From Heliocidaris erythrogramma (lineage: Eukaryota > Echinodermata > Echinoidea > Camarodonta > Echinometridae): DNA of 64,000 nucleotides. The stretch's first letter is position 1. Each line of letters begins with the position of its first letter. This document shows positions 22,890 to 35,559 of the stretch, in pieces. The stretch covers positions 19,830,682 to 19,894,681 of the forward strand of contig CM046855.1 in the NCBI GenBank assembly GCA_025617745.1, given 5' to 3'. The notes under the pieces are model-generated. The model made no database searches. It was given only the letters and a program-made list of their open reading frames with translations, and had not been told where the DNA came from. The position numbers were made by a program, and so were the translations under genes.

Positions 22890-25800
22890 AAATAAACTAC
22901 ACTGAAAATGAGAGAGAGAGAGAGAAGAGAGAAGAAAGTAATTTTGTTAAAGATATATAAATTTGTTTATCTTTATCCTTATTGCATCAGTACAAGTTAC
23001 AAACTCAGTTGAAATTAATACAATATGATACATTCTGGACTTGAAGCCTTTGAATAGAATTTTTCTAAAATGAATAAAACTAACGGAGTTAAATAATATT
23101 CCATGTATGTCTAAAATGTGCAATCCTGATATAACCATTATTATCATCTGAGAACCTGAAACTTCTTCTGAGCAAAATAAAAAAGGCATACATTTCTCAC
23201 TTAATTATGGGTTGAATTTGTAAATAATTCTTAGATGGCAGTTATACATTTAAAGGGGGAAGTTACAGAATAGGTGGCGTGGTACAAGTTGTTAAGGATG
23301 GTGATGCTAAAGTGGACCAAACTTATTCATCTCGATTTCCAAAATAAAAAAATGTTATACCTCCTCATATAATACGCTTTCTACCACCAATAACTGCTAA
23401 ACACGTTAGGGGAGTGTTCACTTCGCTTTCCACAACAAAATTATGGCATGTAACATTCTGAAGTATATTTTCACACAATACAAAAGCACAAACCTCAATC
23501 TGTTCACTACAAACTGAAAATAAAAAAATGTATTTGATGGTCCTGTATTTTTTATCTATTTTTCATTTATAGAAAGGAAGGATAAGAATAAGCATAAGGA
23601 GGGGTAAACTATACCCAAACTATAAATTTGTTTATGGGAATAGGCATTTATTTACATGTCACTTAAGACAGATTTACTTAAGAATGCATTATTCCAACTA
23701 CTTATTTAAACAAAAACAAAAAAATAATAACTTTCTGATATTCAGCAACAACCCCAAATAAAACATCAAACCGTAGAAATATTAATATATGTACAACGAT
23801 TCTTGAAGGATGGGAACAATAGCAGACCTGTATTATTCCTTCCACTCTATGCCTTCCACATAATGTTAAATTCATTCAACAATACTAGTGTTTTTCCTTA
23901 CATATGTTTTTGTAATTTTTTTTTTTTAACAAAGCCTTTTTACGTTTTTTTTTTAAATTCATAGAATGGAATTTAACTTGATAACGCACCTAACAAGCAT
24001 TGTAAAATATGTTTATTTACACTGAAATAATGCCCATAAAATATGTATTTCAGATATAATTTTGATAATTGTAGCCCAAAAAAAATGAAATAACTAGGAT
24101 ACATTTTGGAATGATATTTGCTTAAATAAATTCTATAGGGTCATGAAGAAAGAAGTATTGTCCGTCACTGGAGTAAATCGTCCAGGATTGTTTTACAACT
24201 TAATTCCATAACTCACTTTGACTAAGTATAACAAATATTGAAAAAATGAATATATGAAAAGTTACATCGTCAATTTTATATCGTGGTTAAATTCCCTTGT
24301 TACACATCTACGGACCTGATACAAAACTATAGAAAATTAGATGTCTATGTTTCATAAGTTTTTGACACTAAAGTATTGGACAATACATCACCAACCACAT
24401 CTAACTATGCAAAACTTTAGGACGCACATATTGATACCCGACAGCAATTACCAGGAGGTACAACAAACATAAAATCATGCTTAATCAATTCCTACAGCGA
24501 TGTTACATGGTTTCTCATTTGCCATGTACCATGCAACAAAAACTTCTCATCAAAATGGAACAGCCGCGTCAAATCAAACGTAAACACATATATTGTACAC
24601 GTTTCTTTTCTGCACCGGTAACATGCAATAGATCAGTCAAAACAAAATTACTTTTGAAATAGTAGTTCAAAGCATGCTATAACAATACCTAAGTCAGTAT
24701 CATACCAAACGGAACAAACTCTGTGCCCAGTTTAAAACCAAAAGTGAGTTAGATATATGTAACGGTGTCAACGTCTTCATCCAATATGAATTAACAAAAT
24801 AATGTCATCAGGAAATCTATAATCTTACTTCAAGACTAAATTCCTTTTTTTAAACAGAAGGGCAGTTATTCGTAAAGGATGGAGAGGGTTGACACTACGT
24901 GCTTTATTAATCTATGGGCATGTTCAGTAGACATAGTGGTAGAATTTTAAGAATGCAGGCCAAAGTGTTAAATTTCACTACAAGTGAAATTACAGAAATA
25001 GAACATCAAAGTTACAAGATATTCCCCCAGCGGTTCATGAGACATTCTGAGAATGAGATTAGGTAAATTGATATAGAGAAGGTATACGAGCGATATCTTG
25101 AAAAGGACAGAAAGGTAGAGTTCAAATCAGCAGGGAATCACCCTCCAATTTATTCTATGGCTAACTTTATTATAATACCTGTATTTTTTGGTTTCCAACG
25201 GAAGACTTTTCAAAGCAAAAAGCAAAATAAGAAAAGTTTAATAAAAAAATAATTATATCACTTAGAAATAACAATGTGAACACAAATCAAAGTGGCATTG
25301 TCATTTTGGATCATTCCCTTAGTCAACGCCTCTTAGCCAAACAGTAGGCCATGTGCCTGACCTCAAATGATCTCCATTCAGATAAACAATTACAGGACTG
25401 TCATGTTCTTAATAATAATACCATTCATTTACTATCATAGCTATCCCTACCCATTTTTTTTTCTTAAGACAGGATGTTTTTTTTTTAAAGTCTTATGAAA
25501 CAAAAGCAAAAATGTGCTCAACTTCCTGTTCCTCATGAACATTCCTACATATAAATTCATATTTTGGAAAGGCAATTATCAATAAGGTTTGAAAAAGGTT
25601 AATCCTTGAATAAAATATAAGCAAACCTACATATTCTGAATAAATGGTATAACTAATTTAAAGAAAAGAAGAACCTTGTCCTTTTATCAAACTGAATAGG
25701 TTCTGGCATTTCATCAGCACATGCAAACTGAGCTCATATATGCTCTATTAAACAATTTTTTTGACATGTAAACCTTTCAGTTTCTTCATATATGATATTC

Positions 25801-26350
25801 TGACATAACATACAAATTGCTCGATATAAACAAATGTGTTCATCAAAGTTAATCGTGCATTTCAAACACTGCTTTCTGATGTGATCAGGGCAAGGCCATG
25901 GACATGTAGACTGAATATGAATACCATTCATCAATCAAACAATCCTCATCAGCTTCATTTCTGTCCAGGTTTTCAGATATTAATGTCACTCCTTGAAAAT
26001 AAAAATGTAAGAATTGGTAAGCCCCACATCCATCTATAAAGTCAGCATTGAGGGATAATTCAAATAGTAACTGCTGCACTAATCAACATCTACAGTATAA
26101 ATCTCAAAAAGCCAGTCAAAGGTAATCTGTTTCACAGAATCAAGAGCTTAAATTTTGGATTTATAAGCGGCATTTTATTATAATCTGATCTAGTATTTGG
26201 AAAAATTAAGTAAATAAAAGACACTTCCCTTCGTTATTTCATAAATCATTTTTGGTTAATGAAACTGATGATGGCCTAATATTGTTTCAAATTCACAGAA
26301 CGTGTACAAATGAAACAGCTTTTTATCATTTGTACAAGGTTATGCTAATA
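22890..26350. other. no gene seen
   Basis: 3.4 kb of AT-rich unique sequence with only short frames. May include the distal 3' region of the TRAF3 transcript, but no evidence fixes this. Confidence 0.5.
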
Positions 26351-26716
26351 GAGGTGTTGTGGATCAGTGGATAAGTCCCCCGACTGTGAACCACGAGGTC
26401 CGGGGTTCGAATCCCACCGCAGCACTAGCGTCCTTTGGCAAGACGTTAATCTACATTTGCCACTCTCCACCCAGGTGTTAAATGGGTACCCGGTAGGATG
26501 GCGAAAGGTAATGTCCTTTGCTTAGCATGTGTGCGCTTTACAGACGCCTGGCTGGAATGCTCCCCAGGGAGTGGAGAATGTGCATACACTGTGTGCGGGC
26601 GTGCCAGAATCCAATGACCGGGGTAATAATATAAACCTATCTATACAGCGCCATGAGCGTCGAAAGGCGGACCTGCGCGCTATACAAGTAGCCACTATTA
26701 TTATTATTATTATTAT
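26351..26716 (+). mobile_element. tRNA-derived SINE, full length (family A)
   Basis: tRNA-like head with A box (TGGATCAGTGG) and B box (GGTTCGAATCC), a conserved central part beginning ctttggcaagacgttaatc and including ccacccaggtgttaaatggg, a 3' body ending GGCGGACCTGCGCGCTATAC, and an (ATT)n tail. Closely matched at 30424-30652 (5'-truncated) and 34687-35046 (full length). The central part resembles the conserved domains of animal SINE superfamilies (Nin-DC or MetaSINE type), from memory only. It lies about 570 bp beyond the TRAF3 stop codon, same direction as the plus strand. Confidence 0.85.
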
Positions 26717-27288
26717 GCTAATCATCCGTCCGAACAGCGATTTAATATTCTTTAGACTGAGTTTATCATACTAATAGGATGGATCAGTTGTACACGGTGA
26801 TGTAAATGATCCATCCCAACACTGATTTAACATTCTTAAGACTGAGTTTCTCATTCTAACAGAGAGAGATGGGTAGAGCTCTCTGTCGTCTATAAATACA
26901 TGTACAGGCAGTGCAATATGGGCCACTTATAAAACTTTGTTTTGAATTTCAATTTTCTCCAAAGCACCACAGCATGAAACACTTAGATGATGCCACGCTA
27001 GTGTTCACACTGTGCGACAAAACAGGTTGTCCTACGGTAGTGGTCCTAGAGGTGCAATACCATACGCAGAGTATCCATTATACTTGACGATACAGCTTGC
27101 TTTTTGAAAGCTCAAGGAAACAGTTCAGCAGCATGCAGGCTTTACATACTAGCGAACAAATTTCTCCGGCACTGCAGTGCTTTGCTGACTGCCATCTGTA
27201 CCATATTCCTAGCATGATCGATTTGACGGCAAGTCAAAGAGGTCAATAAGAAGAGGTTGATAGGGGGAGAACTTGAGGGCAGTCACTG

Positions 27289-27516
27289 CTATGGACCATA
27301 GAGATCAGTGGTATCCACAACAACTTTGATGAAGATAGTGTCCTCCTTGACATAGGCAGGGTCCTTAAGGACTGATTGAGAGACAAAGAGAGGGCATCCT
27401 GAGGCAATATTCATGTTGGTAGAGGGGCGCTGAAAGCTTGTTGAAGTTGGGTCAGGCCGGAAGGAATCCGATAAATGACGTCGACCAGTCTCTTGGTCTA
27501 AGAGCATTAATGTCAC
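27289..27516 (-). CDS. TRAF3: TRAF3-type gene, last coding exon (TRAF-C, second part)
   Basis: Acceptor ctacttcag|GTGACA; 75 codons and a TAG stop at 27289-27291. Contains [19 protein letters not shown], then [20 protein letters not shown] and [15 protein letters not shown], the conserved final strands of the MATH domain. The 3' UTR runs toward lower coordinates; an AATAAA on the minus strand (26174-26179) is the first clear candidate but lies beyond a SINE, so the true polyadenylation site is uncertain. Confidence 0.95.
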   Translation of the reverse strand: MTLMLLDQETGRRHLSDSFRPDPTSTSFQRPSTNMNIASGCPLFVSQSVLKDPAYVKEDTIFIKVVVDTTDLYGP

Positions 27517-30500
27517 CTGAAGTAGATTATCAAAATACAAAAAGGAAATTGTAAAAACTGTTATTTTCAACTGATTTCAACTTCAGATGGCAATTTTGAG
27601 ATGAATTTGAATTTAACAGCTGTTTGTAAGTAGCAAATTCCTAAATATTACTAACATTTTCAAATTAATTTTTTTTTGTTAAACAAATATTATTTGACCT
27701 TATCTATAAACATTACATCTATTGGCTGTTGGCCTAAAGTCACTGTTACAATTTTGTTAATCTCATCAACCATTTGAATTAAATAAGGAAGGGAGAAATG
27801 AGTAATAGAATGGCAAATTTTTTATTACAATATAACTTCAACTACAGAAAATTAGGCACCATCCAGTAACTCAGGTGAACATACTCACAATAGCATGAGA
27901 TTTTTTCTAAACCATACCATTTCATAACACTTTTAAACAGCTATTGCATTTATATTGAAAGCTTGTAAGGTTGTATCAAAATCCTGTGATGCTATCATGA
28001 GCATGTACATCTAGTTACAGGAATATGCCTAGGGAAACAAGGAATCATGTCAAAGCTACATTTCCTGCCTTGAACTGCAGAAGTTTACCTTTTGACTGAA
28101 TGGCCATGGCAACAATGCATCATAGTCACCCTTCATAACAACAAAGAAAAGAGATACGTGAGTGCCCTTCCCGATGCCGTCACCATTTAAATATATCCTG
28201 GCACACATCTTATAGCCGAACCGACTGGTATAGAAGGGTTGGCTGTAGAGGCTTAGCGTCTTCCCGTTGTCTGCATCCCTCTTACGACGGGCAAACTCCT
28301 TGATCTTCCAGATGAGCGTGCCATCATAACTGGCAGTCTCCTGGAACTGGAAGCGTAGCTCATGCTCAGCGAGACGCATGGAGTACATACTGATTTGATC
28401 ATCAAAGTAACGCACCTTTTCTGTATTATTAGCTGGAAGAGTTTGAGAATTCACAAAGACTTGTTAAATATCACTAATGAAACTGATCATGAAATATAGA
28501 TAAAGCTGTCCAAGATTTGATTTGTTGTTAGTTGTATGTTATCAAGACGCCAGAAAGTAAATACAGCAAATTTCTTTGGAGACTTTACTTAAAGACCACC
28601 TAATATAAAATAAGCAGGATATTTTGATTTTTCACATTTTATCAAAGCTCAGAAGACTGTACTTACATCACTTAGCCCTCATTGTGCCATCACATTTAGA
28701 AACATGTATGACAAAGAGACTTTAACAGATTAAATTCATTGCTATCTCGATATAGACAGTAATCAATGGGATTAACCATCAAAAACCATGAACCTGTTTT
28801 GAATTGAAGATATAAGGCTAACTCTCCTCAACTAAAATATATTGTAGACCAAATTAAAATTTACCGGTAAGCAGGACTTCCCAGTTATAGTACCTATATA
28901 AAGTTAAGCATCATTGCAACATTAAAAAAAAAGAACCCAACCCCTACAAAACAAAGAAATCAGACTGTAAGAAATGAAATAAGAGAGAAGACTCACTTAT
29001 CTGATCCTTGAGACGTTTAGGTATACCCTCACTAGATCCAAGTGTTCCACTACTACTCTGATCTTCCAGTACAGTTAGTCTAGACTTCTGACTGTCCAAC
29101 TGCTCTCTCATCTCCTGGACACTCCCCTTGTGGCTCTCAAACTCGGTTCGAGACAAGCTGGTACCTACGCTCCGCTCTAGGTCAGGCAGTTTGCTTAATT
29201 TAGTTAGGACCATTTTCTAGAATAGTGTAGAGTTGGAATGAAAGTAAAAATGAATAGATGGTAAGATTTTGTCTCTAGATGACAGCTAATTTTCATGTTT
29301 CAATCCGAATCTGAGAACTTAAATCATTGTGACTTAGACTTGAGGATTACATGCTCACTAATGAAATAAATATATTCTACTGTATAGTAAGAAACTTTCG
29401 CATACAACAAAACTTTTGTCCATTTGCGAAAGCTTTTTGCTGTGAGAATGGTCCACAGTTTCATTGTGCCAAAGTTTCTGGTTTTAAAGTACACGTAAAA
29501 TGTTTTCTGTTATCAACAGAGAGAGGGAAGTTTATCCTTGAGTATGTTAAGTTCATATCTTTCTCTTTTTGGAGGGGGGAATATCAAAAAGCTGCATGTA
29601 GGCACCAAGAAGGTTGCATGATCTGGAGAATACTTTCTTAATTTGCTTACATTTGGAAGTGCATAGGAAGACTCCTGAGCTATGCACTTTATACATTTAT
29701 CTTTATCATAATTACTACTGTATATCAAGATATTTGTCTGTTCCACTGTTGAACATTTCAAAGGGCTACAAATTTGATTGCTTAATGACTATGTTCTTAA
29801 AAATACCAGAAAGAAAACCTGCCTCTCACCAGAGGCCTTGCCCCCAAATATGCTTTACTGTAAAGATGTACCAATAAGTTTAAAGACATTTGTACCCACC
29901 TGTAGCTGTTTAACTGACTTATCCACATCAACCAAGGAATCTGTATTCTTATTTATTGTCGCCCTGCTGTCTTCAAATAAGTTCTTAAGGACTTTGCCCT
30001 GGTTCTCAATTTCGGTCATCATCCGCCTAACTTCGGCAATCTTGGCCTCCAGGTTAATTGCTACAGTCTTCATAAGTTCCTGGGTGACCACTTGTCCGCT
30101 TGCAGCTCCTGCTTCACTGTCCCCAGTCTTATCCTGGAAGTATAGAAAGTCATCCTATTGTAAATACTGGTTAACTCATAGGCAAAAATTTGACAATTAG
30201 TTTTTTTCTTGGATGACAATTGAAAATATACAATTTGCACAACCACAATGTATCAGCATGCATGCGTATTGTTTACACCAGCATTATAAAAATAATAAAA
30301 AATTAAAAAGTTTCTTCACAGGGGCAAGTTCAATCTCGGACTTATCTTATATTTGTTCAGCAATTCATGAATTCTAACTTTACTACCAACAACCATTTCA
30401 TTGATAATTTTCGTCATAATATAGGTAGGATGGCGAAAGGTAATGTCCTTTGCTTAGCATGTATGTGCTTTACAGACGCCTGGCTGGAATGCTCCCCAGG

Positions 30501-33500
30501 GAGTGGAGAATGTGCATACACTGTGTGCGGGCGTGCCAGAATCCAATGACCGGGGGTAATAATATATACCTATCTATACAGCGCCATGAGCGTCGAAAGG
30601 CGGACCTGCGCGCTATACAAGTAGCCACTATTATTATTATTATTATTATAATATACTAATATTCAATGTCATGTATTATTTTACAAATTCAGTACAAATA
30701 CGTCAAATAGGTTAAATACTCAGTGCTGATGAATTTTAACTAAGTCCAAGTCCAAGTCCAACATCTTTTGATTGCACTTGAACCAATTCAAGGGTTTTTA
30801 TAGCATTCAAAAGCTCCCTAATTATTTAACAGATGTGGTGCCTAACATGTACCTCATTTCAAAATAATTAATAATAATTAGTTTCATTGATACTTTCATG
30901 ATACTCACCATTAATACTTTAGTTACTGAATCTGTAAATGCACATGCTTTTTCATGTTCCTGCAGAGGGAAGAGATATTTTCAATATATGTTAGAATAAA
31001 TTAAAATATAATGAAGAGAATCCAGTGAGAATGATCGTGTCCAATATATTTCATATATTTTTTAATTTTTTGTTGTTGTAATTATTATATCAAAGGGTTT
31101 AATGGGTCACTTTCATTTATGAAGAGCTTTCAGTTGCACTTGATGGATATGGTATCTACATGTACATGTACATGTAATATACAAACTGCCATCTTATCAT
31201 ATTTTCTGCCCAGGCTCAGCAACAACATATTCACAGCATTTTCATTTTGCACCATGTAAGTGAACATTCAACATAAGGCAAATGCCATGCGTTGTCTCGG
31301 ATGCATCTCGTTACATGTGAATGAGTATGTGATCATTCGTCTGGCAGTTTTATTATACAATTAAAGCAATAATGATAATGTTACATACATTTTATCCCCA
31401 GAAAATGTGACAATGCTGGTAGTGCATTCTTTTAATACTTTATTTCTTCAGCTTATTCATACTCAAGTGTATTATATGTTCAGTGGCTTTCAATGAAGTT
31501 TATTACATTTCCCTCCTCAATGGTACATGTAAAGTGAGTTTCACTGAAAGTTCATTGACATTTTACATTGACCCATTTACAAGCATGACATGCGCCTTCA
31601 AGAGATATACTTTTGATTTGAATTTGGTGATCCTACCTTTTAAAAGGTACAATAAGTTATTTCATGTGAGGTGATTTTCACTGAAAGTTCATTGACCTCT
31701 TGACCTTTGTCCATCGTCAGATTCAACTCATTTCCTACCTTGACCTGCGCCTTTAAGAGATGTACCTGTGGTGTGAATTTGGCGATTCTACCTCAAATCC
31801 ATAGAAAAGTTATTGTGATTGTAGTGCTTTTTGTAGAAAGTTCATTGACCTTTTGACCTTTGACTAGCCTTTAATCATGGCAGCATGCTACATGTAGGTC
31901 TTCTCTTTGCTGCTCTATGTACATAGCTCTGTCGATCCTCAAAACGCGCGGAATAGTCCTCTGATTTCGAGAAGGCGACACACGCGTGCAGGCCGCCTTT
32001 ACTCACCAGCCAACGTTACTTGTTGTTTTCTTATTTTTAACTTCGAAATCTTTCGTCAATTTCGTACAAAAAATTTTCATGAATAATTCAGTTCCTGGTA
32101 GAGAAAATGAACCAATCAAAAGTTTTAGGACACGGAGACAAGAGACTATTCAGCCCATTCTAGCCATGGGGTATTAGTAATATGTTACGGCAAATATGAT
32201 AACATATTTTCCACATATGTAACAAAAATATGACCAATTTCTTTTTAAAAAATGAGAAAAAAATATTTGTATGTGGATTTGTTTAAATAAAAAAAAAGAA
32301 AATTCTAAATACTTCAGTTTTCTCCCACTATCTACCCCGTGTTGGTCCCCATCAAATAATGGACAAGTTCAGTCTTTTCCGTTACGGTTCCTTTTATTCG
32401 ATTGCTTAAACGCACTGAACCGTAAAGTTCAGTGTGGTTTAAACGACACTAGTTGTACTGCCGTGTTTAATTGGTAAGGTTGTTGAATGATTCATTACCT
32501 CTTAATCGTCTTGAATATATGAATATTGATTACGTTGACAGGTGCGAAAAGGCGGTTGACTTTTCGCAATCAGAGGACTTCCGTGCATTTCGAGAATCGA
32601 CAGAGCTAAGAGTAGAGCAGCAAAGAAAATATCGTCTGTTGAGAGCCATAATGGCGTTAACTCATATGTTTTAACACAGAGTTAACGCCCTTCTGGCTCT
32701 CAACACACGATATCTAGCATGCCGCCTTTATGAAAGGCTAAACCATTGACTTGCACCTATACACACCCCTTCCTTGACTTTTGTATTTTCTTGTATTCTC
32801 TCATTCCTGCGTTGTGACCCGATGAGTGCAGGTCGAAAAGCTTTGTCACTATGAATTTGTTAAATGTTATCTTTATGACTTGCACCTCTAAGAGATGTAC
32901 CTGTGGTATGAATTTGGTGATTCTACCTCAAATCCATAGAAAGTTATTGTGATTGATCCACTACCATTCAGGCCCATGCCCCAGCCCCATTTAGAAATCT
33001 AATTAGCATACTAAAAGAACAAAATTTGCCCTTTTAATTGTGTAATACTATTTTTGACACATATCCTTGATACCCTTGCTATCACTTTTATATCCAGATA
33101 TCCATTTATATGTCAGAGAGCTAAAAGGATAAATCCCATCAAAATTATCATGCAGCTGAATATTTAAATTATTCATAACTGAAAGTCTTGATACACAGGT
33201 AAGTGCATTTTTTCACTGAGATGCAGGTACCTGTAAAACCATATGGTCACATTGGCTTGTAAATATGGAACATGTCTTGGATAGTAGAGAATTGCTGTGT
33301 ACATTATCAGTTGAATGTTTTTGGCACTCATATGGGTATGTGCCCTTGGGCAGAACACGGATAAGAAGAAGAAGAAATTTTGTGATGTTCTGAAACATTT
33401 TCTTTGATACTTAGCATTTCCTTGGGTAGCATTCTTGTATATAAGAGGTAAATTTCCATCTGATCCAATGCCAACTGGCCAAAGAATAAGGAAGTTTAAA

Positions 33501-35483
33501 TATTTTAAAGATGAGATCACTAATGATATGGGGAATCTCCTTTTGGCAATGCAGTCATGATCAGTGGCACCGGGAGTGGGGGGGGGGGGCAGTCGCCCCC
33601 AATCAAAAAATTGGGTGGGCGAAACAAAGTTTCGCCCCCCAAAACGCCCCCCCCCTGAAAAAAAATAGTTTACATTACAAAGAAGAATAGGTGTTGGTGC
33701 TTTTAAATTATTAATTTCTTTTTTGCAAACAATAACTTATACACCAAGTTCAATTTTGTTCTTGCGCGTGCTCAGACTACGTATCAGATTGCATTAAGAG
33801 CTAGGAAAGGAAAGCATGTCAGTATCAATGTTCATAGACTGTCTAACGTTAATATGGGCAGTGCCCCCTTATAGCCGCGTAGGTGCACTTTTCCTTCCCT
33901 CGGTGGCGTCGAAAGTCGGGCATTGTGAAAAAGGGGGACGATACGAATCTCCCTTCTGCCTTGGTAATCGCAAGATGAAAAGGAATAAGACGAGATTATG
34001 ATTATTATTATTATAACTCTAACTGCGACTTAAGGCGAATCCTTTTATCTCATCCTATTGTTAGGATTCGCCTTAACCCACGTTCGTGTCGCCTTAACGT
34101 CGAATTTCTATTGTGACGGAACAAACCTATTTGTTAGGATTCGCCTTAAGTCGCAGATAGGTAAATTATTATTATTACAACATTATTTCCTACGTTAGGG
34201 GGAATCCTAACAATGTGGTTTATTCCGTAACAATAGAAATCCGACGTTACGGGGAAAGAAACTGTGCGGTAAGGGGAATGCTAGCAACAGGCTGAGATAA
34301 AAGGATTCCCCTAACGCTGGAAAAAGAGTTATTATTATTATGATTATTATTATTATGATTATTATTATTATTATTATTGTCATTATCATTACTATTATTA
34401 TTAAAGTTGTTTTATAATCAATTATTTTGTTTATTGGTATTGTATTGGAGTGCGTATTGTGAGAATACATAAGGAAAGCGTGAGGTTTTATTTTTATTAA
34501 AAAGTAACAGTATCATCAGCATGAGCCCCTCTTTCAATGAAAAGTGAGCCCCCCTGGAAGTTTTGCCCCTCCAATCCAAAACTGCTTCGGGCGCGCCTGG
34601 TCATGATGTGAGTTTATACATGAAGAACTCTCCTAATTGATCTGTGCATGTATCCCCTATGAAATACTTTTTCCATACATTTCACTGGATCAGTGGATCA
34701 GAGGATAAGTCCCTGGACTGTGAACTACGAGGTCCGGGGTTCGAATCCCAACGCAGCACTAGCGTCCTTTGGCAAGACGTTAATCTACACTTGCCACTCT
34801 CCACCCAGGTGTTAAATGGGTACCCGGTAGGATGCGAAAGTTAATGTCGTTTGTTTAGCAATTTGAGCGTCACTGTACTGCCCATTGCTGGAATACTCCC
34901 CAGGGAGCGGAGAATGTGCATACATTGTGTGCGGGCATGCCAGTATCCAATGACCGGGGTAATAATATCTCCTTTGTAGGCACCTTGAGCATCCTCTGGG
35001 ATGGATACATGCGCAATATAAATGTAGCTATTATTATTATTATTATAAAATGAAAAATCTTTTGATGTGACCATTGAACAATGAACCTTTCTGGTATCAC
35101 CACCTATAGTCATAGTCATATCAAGATATTTTTCATTTATGGATGAAATGCATGGATAAATGGGTAAATAGGCACTTGGTCTAATAGGCACATGGTCTAA
35201 CATCATTCGGTCTAACGATTTGTCCATCACCGATTCGTCTAATCAATATTTCCTCTTATAACCACTTAGTCTAATAATCAGTTCATCTAATGTTCACTGG
35301 GTCCAATATCTATTTCGGATAAAACCAGTTGGTCTAACTTCCATTATGTCTAATCATTGTTTGGTCCAATTCTCAGTTTGTCTAATAACCGTTTGGTCTA
35401 ATGTCCAATTGGTCTAATACAACAGACAAATAGGTTAGTCTGTAATAGTTATATATACATTGTATGGGTCGTGGAACCAGGCC

Positions 35484-35559
<76 letters not shown>

